Source: Opitutus sp. GAS368 (GTDB lineage: Bacteria > Verrucomicrobiota > Verrucomicrobiia > Opitutales > Opitutaceae). Taken from it: a DNA stretch of 5,196 bases. Of this stretch, positions 1 to 4,832 are shown piece by piece (position 1 is the stretch's first letter; every line of letters starts with the position of its first letter). The stretch covers positions 1 to 5,196 of the forward strand of contig CAMAXB010000226.1 of NCBI GenBank assembly GCA_945862035.1. Reading direction: 5' to 3'. A program made the translations under genes and the position numbers. The notes under the pieces were generated by a model, which ran no database searches, had not been told where the DNA came from, and saw nothing but the letters and a program-made list of their open reading frames with translations.

Positions 1-834
1 GCCGTCGCCGAGGGCAATAATCCCGGTCCCACCGCGGCCTCGGCCGTGACGCTCGCGACGACCGCCGTGCTTCGCTCCAATGACAACCGTCGCGATGACG
101 CCCTGCTGAACTCCGCGCTCGCCGCCTCGGCCCCGACATGGGTCAAGACCGCCACACTCGACGGTCTCGACAGTCTGATGCCCCCCGCCGGCGGCGGTCG
201 CGGTGGCCGGGGTGGTGCGGGCGGTGGTGGTGGTGGCGCGGGTGGCCGCGGGGGTCCCAGTGGCGGTCGCGGCGGCCAGCAGGCCAGCGTGATGCTCCCC
301 GGTGAGCCCACGGCCCTGATCACCCTCGCCGCCGACTCGGCCAATCCCCTCGCCAATCGCGCGACCAATCTCCTCGGACGCCTCCGCTGGCCCGGCAAGG
401 CCGGCATGGTCACGGAAACCGTGGTCGCGCTCAGCGCCGATCAACAGCGCCTCTTCGAAATCGGCCGCGAGCACTACGCGCTGCTCTGCGCCGCCTGCCA
501 TCTTCCGACCGGCCAGGGCCAGGCCGGCGTCGCCGCCACCCTGGTCGGCGCCCGCTGGACCACCGGCGACGACCGCGTCCTCGCCCGCCTCGTGCTCGAG
601 GGCAAGCTCCGCGAAAACCTGCTGATGCCGCCGATGCGCGAGATCTTCGACGACCAGACGCTGGCCGGCATCCTCACCTACATCCGCCGCTCGTGGGGCA
701 ATAACAGCTCTCCGGTTTCACCCGCCGTGGTGACCGAGGCCCGCGCCGCCGCCGGCAACAGCCAGCAGCCGCTGACGGAATCCGAGCTGGAAAAGCTCCT
801 CCAGGACCTCCCCGCCCGGACGACGTCCAACTGA
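1..834 (+). CDS. C-terminal part of a HEAT-like/cytochrome c protein (5' end outside window)
   Basis: The frame is open from the first base to the TGA at 832-834, so the true start lies upstream and about 277 codons are visible. Visible residues 16-59 look like degenerate HEAT-type helices ending in a W-x-K-x-A-x-L-x-G-L pattern. A glycine-rich linker follows (about 64-92), then another short helical stretch, then a class I cytochrome c domain. The heme motif CAACH is encoded at 487-501. The distal methionine lies in LMPPM at 619-636, most likely the Met of MPP. The domain closes with LTYIRRSWGNN, the usual ending of these domains. The protein should act outside the cytoplasm, passing electrons from a dehydrogenase, which in related PVC-group proteins sits N-terminal in the same chain. 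That N-terminal part is not visible, so the substrate is unknown. The cytochrome call is firm; the full architecture is inferred. Confidence 0.87.
   Translation, partial: AVAEGNNPGPTAASAVTLATTAVLRSNDNRRDDALLNSALAASAPTWVKTATLDGLDSLMPPAGGGRGGRGGAGGGGGGAGGRGGPSGGRGGQQASVMLPGEPTALITLAADSANPLANRATNLLGRLRWPGKAGMVTETVVALSADQQRLFEIGREHYALLCAACHLPTGQGQAGVAATLVGARWTTGDDRVLARLVLEGKLRENLLMPPMREIFDDQTLAGILTYIRRSWGNNSSPVSPAVVTEARAAAGNSQQPLTESELEKLLQDLPARTTSN
190..276 (+). repeat. Glycine-rich RGG-type low-complexity linker inside the cytochrome gene
   Basis: Visible residues 64-92 are almost entirely Gly and Arg with a few Ala, Pro and Ser. They include four RGG tripeptides and a run of six glycines. The DNA is built from GGN codons with several G-runs, so it is prone to slippage. 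It separates the HEAT-like part from the cytochrome c domain and most likely serves as a flexible hinge. A binding role is possible but nothing here shows it. Confidence 0.85.
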
Positions 835-872
835 GCGCCCTTCAAAAAGCCCGGCCCGGGCGGGCGGGCGCT
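834..872 (+). terminator. Possible factor-assisted terminator: nested GC-rich inverted repeat
   Basis: Immediately after the cytochrome stop codon, AGCGCCC (834-840) can pair with GGGCGCT (866-872). An inner GCCCG (849-853) can pair with CGGGC (861-865). No T-run follows, so this is not a canonical intrinsic terminator. The position fits a transcript end, but several alternative pairings are possible in such GC-rich sequence. Confidence 0.35.
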
Positions 873-888
873 AGGCGGCCGACCGCAA

Positions 889-979
889 TCTCAAATCTGA
901 GATTTCAAATCTGAGACTCCGCTCCGCGGTCTGCCAACCCTGACCCTGACGTCCGACCCCTGACATCTGATCTCTGCTC
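889..979. repeat. 7-bp-periodic intergenic array A (TCTGAGA type)
   Basis: Read in steps of seven from 889, the sequence gives TCTCAAA, TCTGAGA, TTTCAAA, TCTGAGA. The 14-mers 889-902 and 903-916 therefore differ at one base. After three diverged units the same phase returns as TCCGACC (952), CCTGACA (959), TCTGATC (966) and TCTGCTC (973). AATCTCA (887-893) and TGAGATT (898-904) form a 7-bp stem with a 4-base loop. No coding signal covers this stretch. It lies between the cytochrome and ThuA-like genes, and its sequence type recurs at 3525-3573. Confidence 0.75.
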
Positions 980-983
980 GATC

Positions 984-1049
984 CGGACCTGCGGGCGGTC
1001 CGACTCCGGCGGGCGTCTTTGCGGTCGTCAACGCGACCGGAGGCCGCAA
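984..1049. other. Hairpin-rich leader upstream of the ThuA-like gene
   Basis: CGGACC (984-989) and GGTCCG (997-1002) form a perfect 6-bp stem with a 7-base loop. CGGTCG (1022-1027) pairs with CGACCG (1034-1039), and TTGCGG (1019-1024) can alternatively pair with CCGCAA (1044-1049). The stems lie 45-110 bases ahead of the ThuA-like start. I recognise no riboswitch class or promoter boxes here. Short GC stems arise easily by chance at this base composition. Confidence 0.3.
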
Positions 1050-1095
1050 GGCTTCCCGTGTTCGCTTGCCGTACCCCGCACCCGTTACCCTGACC

Positions 1096-2034
1096 ATGAA
1101 TTTTCTGCTCCGTCGTATCGTTCTCCTCTTCGCCGTCGCGGCCTTGGCCGTCGGATCCGCCCTGGCCGCCGAGCCCGCGGCCTTTCCGCGGAAGAAGGTC
1201 CTGTATTTTTCGAAGATGTCCGTCGCACCCGCGTCGCACACCGCCGCGCTGCGCATCAACGGCGCACCCTCGCTCTCGGAGCGGGTGCTCACCGAGCTGG
1301 GCGCCAAGCACAACATCGAGTTCGTCTTCTCCAAGGACGGACGGCTGTTCTCCGAGGAGTACCTCGCCCAGTTCGACGCCATCATGTTCTACACGCTCGG
1401 CGACCTGACCCAGCTCGGGCTCGACCGCGAGCCGCCGATGACGATTGAGGGCAAGAACGCCCTGCTGCGCGCGATCGCCGCGGGCAAGGGCTTCGTCGGC
1501 ATGCACGGGGCCGACAACACCTTCCTCTCGCCGGGCAGCGAGGTGCACGGGCCGGCGCGCTACAAGAACGACGGACCCAACACCAGTGACTTCATCCAGA
1601 TGATCGGCGGCGAGTTCATCATGCACAACCTGCAGCAGCCCGGCCGCATGATCCTCACCAGCCCCCAGTTCCCCGGCGCTCCCGCGGGCGATTTCACGCT
1701 GCATGAGGAGTGGTACTCGCACCGCAACTTTGCGCCCGATCTCCACGTGATCCTCGTGCAGGACACCCAGGGCATGGTCGGCAACCTCTACGAGCGCCCC
1801 AACTACCCGTCGACTTGGGCAAGAATGCACGGCCAGGGCCGCGTGTTCTACACCAGCATGGGCCATCGCGAAGACGTCTGGACGAATCCGCTCTACCAGA
1901 ACCTGCTCATGGGCGGCCTCAACTGGGCGCTGGGACGCGTGGACGCGGACATCACGCCCAACCTAGCCAAGGTGACGCCCGACGCCAGGGTTCTGCCGCC
2001 CTACGTCGCGCCGCCACCGCCGAAGGCGAAGTGA
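1096..2034 (+). CDS. Exported ThuA-like protein
   Basis: The product has 312 residues. Residues 1-24 form a Sec signal peptide: MNFLLRR, a hydrophobic core, then GSALA before AEP. This supports the ATG at 1096 over the in-frame TTG 30 bases upstream, which would put ten residues ahead of the signal. The mature part matches the ThuA-like family, which has a class I glutamine amidotransferase-like fold. A first strand KVLYFSK opens the domain, followed by FDAIMFYTLGD, then GFVGMHGADNTF (about 132-143). HEEWY lies at 203-207 and GRVFYTSMGH at 248-257. ThuA was named for trehalose utilisation in rhizobia; secreted relatives are abundant in Verrucomicrobiota and Planctomycetota beside sugar oxidoreductases and cytochromes. 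No classical Cys-His-Glu amidotransferase triad is evident, so amidotransferase activity is unlikely. Family assignment is firm; the reaction is not established here. The C-terminus is a short Pro/Lys tail. No Shine-Dalgarno sequence precedes the start. Confidence 0.9.
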   Translation: MNFLLRRIVLLFAVAALAVGSALAAEPAAFPRKKVLYFSKMSVAPASHTAALRINGAPSLSERVLTELGAKHNIEFVFSKDGRLFSEEYLAQFDAIMFYTLGDLTQLGLDREPPMTIEGKNALLRAIAAGKGFVGMHGADNTFLSPGSEVHGPARYKNDGPNTSDFIQMIGGEFIMHNLQQPGRMILTSPQFPGAPAGDFTLHEEWYSHRNFAPDLHVILVQDTQGMVGNLYERPNYPSTWARMHGQGRVFYTSMGHREDVWTNPLYQNLLMGGLNWALGRVDADITPNLAKVTPDARVLPPYVAPPPPKAK

Positions 2035-2060
2035 TTTTGCAGCCGGCATAGAGAGAGCGA

Positions 2061-2126
2061 CGCGCGAGCAACCAGGACTCCATCATGCTGGCCACGAAAA
2101 ACACAAAGAGTCTCTTCTCTCGCGCG
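2061..2126. repeat. 8-bp inverted repeat downstream of the ThuA-like gene
   Basis: CGCGCGAG (2061-2068) is the exact reverse complement of CTCGCGCG (2119-2126), separated by 50 bases. It begins 26 bases after the ThuA-like stop. It could be part of a transcript-end structure, but the long loop and absence of a T-run make that uncertain. Confidence 0.35.
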
Positions 2127-2201
2127 AAGACCGTCCAAGGGCCCTCTAAGGCCCCGTGAGAGCTACGAACTAACCGACGGAATTTTTGTGTTCGTCGCGG
2201 C
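2091..2201. repeat. Imperfect 19-bp inverted repeat between the ThuA-like and DUF2264 genes
   Basis: The arm at 2091-2109 (GCCACGAAAAACACAAAGA) and the reverse complement of 2183-2201 match at 15 of 19 positions, with 73 bases between. The arms are A/T-richer than their surroundings and share an ACACAAA core. Between them a small hairpin can form from GGGCC (2139-2143) and GGCCC (2150-2154). No gene is supported in 2035-2274 and no promoter boxes are clear. This could be a degenerate small mobile or repeated element, which is inference. Confidence 0.5.
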
Positions 2202-2274
2202 AAAATTCTCCGACTCCGGTGTCGCCGACGGCAAACTCCAGCGCTTGCCGATCCCTCCAGCCTTTTTCTCCCCC

Positions 2275-3516
2275 GTGAAAATCGCCTCCCTCCCCCTCGC
2301 ATGGGCCGCCGCCTTGGTGGTTTCCGTTTCAAACCTGCCACTTCACGCCGCCGAGTCGGCGGGCGCGGCGGATCGTGAGTATGCCGTGTCGGTCGTGACC
2401 CGCGTGGCCGGTCCCGTGCTCGAGGCGGCCGCCGCGCGCGAGCTGAAGCAGCGCCTGCCCATCAACGATTGGGAAAGGGTTCGCGCCGCCGTCACCCACC
2501 TTGAAGTCGTCGGTCGGACGCTGGTTGGCGTCGCACCGTGGATGGAGTTGCCGCCGGATGACACGCCTGAGGGGCAGCTGCGGGCGCGCATGACCGCGCA
2601 GGCGGTGCGAACCATCGCGAACATCACCGACCCGGCCTCACCTGATTTTGCGAATTTCAGCCGGGGTTCCCAGCCGCTGGTCGACGCCGCGTTCCTCGCG
2701 CACGCGCTGCTGCGCGCGCCCACCCGCCTCTGGGGCGCGCTGTCGCCGACCGAGCAGGCCAATGTCATTGCGGCCTTCAAGGCCACCCGCGGGATCAAGC
2801 CGGGCGAGAACAACTGGCTGCTGTTCGCCGCGACCGTCGAGGCGGCGCTCTGGCAATTCACCGGCGAGTACCGGCGCGAGTCGATCACGTACGCACTTGA
2901 GCGACATGAACAGTGGTATGTCGGCGATGGCACGTATGGCGACGGACGCGAGTTTCACTGGGACTACTATAACAGCTTCGTGATCCAGCCCATGATGATG
3001 GCCGTGCTCGACGTCTGCGCGGCGCAGAAGGATCCGCTGGCCGAGATGCTTCCGAAAGTCATGGCCCGCGCCCGCCGCTATGCGGCCGTGCAGGAGATGC
3101 AGATCTCCCCCGAGGGCACCTTCCCCGTGATCGGCCGCTCGAGCGCCTATCGCATGGGGGCCTTCCAGCACCTCGCGGATATGAGCCTGCGCCGCGAACT
3201 CCCTCCCACGCTCAACGCCGGGGCCGTGCGCGGTGCGCTCACCGCCATCACGCGTCGCATGATCGAGGCGCCGGGCACCTTTGACGCGAAGGGCTGGCTC
3301 AATATCGGCGTGGCCGGGCACCAGCCCTCGATTCGCGAACGCTACATCGCGACGGGCAGCCTCTATCTCTGCATGGCCGGCCTGCTCCACCTCGGCCTGC
3401 CCGCCAACGATCCCTTCTGGACCGCACCCGCCGCCAAGTGGACGCAGGCGCGCGTCTGGTCCGGCGAGGACATGCCGGCCGACTCCGCCTACCGCGAGCC
3501 CGCGCGCAAGCTGTGA
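2275..3516 (+). CDS. Exported DUF2264 family protein, probable carbohydrate-active enzyme
   Basis: From the GTG at 2275 the product has 413 residues and begins with a signal peptide: (M)KIASLPLAWAAALVV to about LPLHA, then AES. The frame stays open upstream to a GTG at 2188, but that extension adds a polar segment ahead of the signal and runs into the inverted-repeat arm at 2183-2201, so I prefer 2275. The DUF2264 (PF10022) pattern is clear: VAPWMELPP near the N-terminus, NNW at 179-181, and an aromatic DGREFHWDYYNSF at 223-235. Further on come FPVIGRSSAYR at 283-293, NIGVAGHQP at 343-351 and YIATGSLYLC at 357-366. The family has an alpha/alpha-barrel type fold. From memory, some members are classed in CAZy GH154 with exo-beta-glucuronidase activity; that link is unchecked here. 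Conserved Asp, Glu and His residues in the aromatic stretch are plausible active-site positions. The gene follows the ThuA-like gene by 240 bp on the same strand. A pyrimidine tract, not a Shine-Dalgarno sequence, precedes the start. Confidence 0.88.
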   Translation: MKIASLPLAWAAALVVSVSNLPLHAAESAGAADREYAVSVVTRVAGPVLEAAAARELKQRLPINDWERVRAAVTHLEVVGRTLVGVAPWMELPPDDTPEGQLRARMTAQAVRTIANITDPASPDFANFSRGSQPLVDAAFLAHALLRAPTRLWGALSPTEQANVIAAFKATRGIKPGENNWLLFAATVEAALWQFTGEYRRESITYALERHEQWYVGDGTYGDGREFHWDYYNSFVIQPMMMAVLDVCAAQKDPLAEMLPKVMARARRYAAVQEMQISPEGTFPVIGRSSAYRMGAFQHLADMSLRRELPPTLNAGAVRGALTAITRRMIEAPGTFDAKGWLNIGVAGHQPSIRERYIATGSLYLCMAGLLHLGLPANDPFWTAPAAKWTQARVWSGEDMPADSAYREPARKL

Positions 3517-3524
3517 CCGAAGTG

Positions 3525-3573
3525 GCAGACGTCGGACGTCTTCCATTTCGGATCTCAGATTTGAGATTTGAGA
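3525..3573. repeat. 7-bp-periodic intergenic array B (TTTGAGA type)
   Basis: In steps of seven from 3525 the units are GCAGACG, TCGGACG, TCTTCCA, TTTCGGA, TCTCAGA, TTTGAGA, TTTGAGA. The last three are nearly identical to each other or to their complements. ATCTCA (3552-3557) and TGAGAT (3562-3567) form a short stem with a 4-base loop. Positions 3552-3568 are the exact 17-bp reverse complement of 887-903 in array A. The array starts nine bases after the DUF2264 stop. Confidence 0.75.
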
Positions 3574-3584
3574 TGCAGCCAAGA

Positions 3585-3606
3585 GCGCGCCAGGCCCTTG
3601 GCGCGC
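3585..3606. terminator. Perfect 8-bp GC stem-loop between convergent genes, possible bidirectional terminator
   Basis: GCGCGCCA (3585-3592) and TGGCGCGC (3599-3606) pair perfectly around a 6-base loop. It lies 69 bases after the DUF2264 stop and 129 bases after the asparaginase stop, where both convergent transcripts must end. Neither side has a T-run; the minus strand continues only with TCTTGG. A role in 3'-end formation or transcript protection is likely but inferred. Confidence 0.5.
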
Positions 3607-3623
3607 GGAGGGAACCTGCCGTT

Positions 3624-3735
3624 GGAGACCGGAGGCTGGAGACGGCCAAACCACTCTGGTCTCCGGTTTCCTATCTCCGTTCTCCCTTCTGCCTTCTCCC
3701 TTCTCCCTTCTCCGGCTTCCAGCCTCCGCTTTCGT
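3624..3735. repeat. Pyrimidine 7-bp array C (TTCTCCC type) with inverted purine arm
   Basis: From 3659 to 3735 the plus strand divides into eleven 7-bp units. The core at 3680-3714 is TTCTCCC, TTCTGCC, TTCTCCC, TTCTCCC, TTCTCCG. Flanking units GTCTCCG, GTTTCCT and ATCTCCG precede it, and GCTTCCA, GCCTCCG and CTTTCGT follow. Upstream, 3624-3644 reads GGAGACC, GGAGGCT, GGAGACG, which is the complementary unit three times. The 11-bp segments 3630-3640 and 3718-3728 are exact reverse complements. The array abuts the asparaginase stop codon, so that gene's transcript would continue straight into a purine-rich repeat. Confidence 0.85.
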
Positions 3736-4832
3736 CAGAGCTCTCCGATCAGCTTCATCAGCTCGTCGCGGGTCACGTCGGGCTTGAGGAGGGCGAGCTT
3801 GAGGAAGACGCGCGCCTTGGCCGGGGTGAGGTCGGTGCCGGCGAGCGTGCCGACCGCGGCGTCGCTATTGTCGCCTGCGCCACCATCGGAGGCCGCGACC
3901 GGCCCTGCGCTGTGGCGCGCGGTGCGGAGAAAGAAGACGCCCTGCTTCGTGTGGGTGCGAACGGCGGTGCGCGCGGCGGAGGTCATGCTGCCAGCGCCCG
4001 AGCCCGCAACCACGATGCCCTTCGCCCCCGCCCCCACGGAGGCCTGGATCAACACCTCATCCGTGCCGGCGCTCATGTAGATCACATCCACCCGGGGAAA
4101 CGTGCCTTCCTCGGGCAGCGCGAACCGGGGCTCGCCGCGCGGAGCGGGCGCCGGCCCATAGAATTTCACCTCGGCTCCCTCAACCCAGCCGAGCGCGCCA
4201 GCGTTGGGAGAGTCGAAGGCGTGGGGCCGCAGCGTGTCGACCTTGGTCACATCGCGCGCGCCGTGCACCGTGTTGTTGAGCACCACCATAACGCCCCGGG
4301 TCCGCGCGGCCGGGTGGACCGCGACCGTGACGGCATCGAGGAGATTGCCCGGACCGTCGGCGCTGATCGCGGTGGCCGGACGCATGGAGCCGACGAGCAC
4401 AACCGGTTTTTCGCCGCTGGTGGTCAGGCTCAGCAGAAAGGCGGATTCCTCCATCGTGTCGGTGCCGTGGGTGATGACGATTGCATCGACCGCGGGATCG
4501 GCGAGGCCGGCGATGACGCGCCGGGCCAGCTTCAGCCAAGTCTCATCGTTCATGTTGTTCGAGCCAATGTTCATCAGCTGCTCGGCCCGGATCTCCGCAC
4601 GGTCGCGCAGACCGGAGACGGCGTCGACCAGCTCGTCCACGCCGACCACACCCGCCCGGTAGCTCTGACCCGAGCCGTCCTTGGGCTGCACGCCGGCGAT
4701 GGTCCCGCCCGTGGCGAGGAGCAGCACCCGCGGTTTGGTCGCGGGCTGGGCGAACGCAGCGGACGCAAGGAGTACGACGAGCGCCAGCGCCCAACCCAGG
4801 TTCAAGCAGCGGACCGATACGGGAAACATCAT
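3735..4832 (-). CDS. Type II (periplasmic) L-asparaginase
   Basis: The enzyme hydrolyses L-asparagine to aspartate and ammonia. The 365-residue product starts at the ATG at 4832-4830, followed by a signal peptide (hydrophobic residues about 14-24, then AAFA before QPATK). An in-frame ATG 17 codons upstream would place polar residues ahead of the signal, so I reject it; the next ATG at 4829-4827 is an equal alternative. Both family signatures are present: LLATGGTIAG (38-47) and ITHGTDTMEES (120-130). By comparison with E. coli AnsB, T44, Y58, T124, D125 and K197 match catalytic T12, Y25, T89, D90 and K162. S91 matches S58, but Q59 is replaced by N92. The closing TPAKARVFLKLAL block is also typical. 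Mature length is close to the usual 330 or so. The gene is convergent with the DUF2264 gene and likely scavenges nitrogen in the periplasm. No Shine-Dalgarno sequence is visible. Confidence 0.94.
   Translation of the reverse strand: MMFPVSVRCLNLGWALALVVLLASAAFAQPATKPRVLLLATGGTIAGVQPKDGSGQSYRAGVVGVDELVDAVSGLRDRAEIRAEQLMNIGSNNMNDETWLKLARRVIAGLADPAVDAIVITHGTDTMEESAFLLSLTTSGEKPVVLVGSMRPATAISADGPGNLLDAVTVAVHPAARTRGVMVVLNNTVHGARDVTKVDTLRPHAFDSPNAGALGWVEGAEVKFYGPAPAPRGEPRFALPEEGTFPRVDVIYMSAGTDEVLIQASVGAGAKGIVVAGSGAGSMTSAARTAVRTHTKQGVFFLRTARHSAGPVAASDGGAGDNSDAAVGTLAGTDLTPAKARVFLKLALLKPDVTRDELMKLIGEL

Noticed and set aside
889..979. CRISPR array or repeat-spacer structure in the heptamer tracts
   Set aside because: Units are 7 bp and contiguous, with no unique spacers and no 23-50 bp direct repeats. 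No cas gene is nearby.
1066..1095. Upstream TTG start for the ThuA-like gene
   Set aside because: It would add ten residues ahead of a complete signal peptide. The ATG at 1096 gives a normal basic N-region and hydrophobic core.
871..1866. A long minus-strand open frame of about 331 codons overlapping the ThuA-like gene
   Set aside because: It is antisense to a gene with clear family motifs and a signal peptide, has no recognisable domain, and runs into the heptamer array. Long antisense frames are expected at this GC content.
2188..2274. Upstream GTG start for the DUF2264 gene
   Set aside because: The added residues are polar, precede the signal peptide and overlap an inverted-repeat arm.
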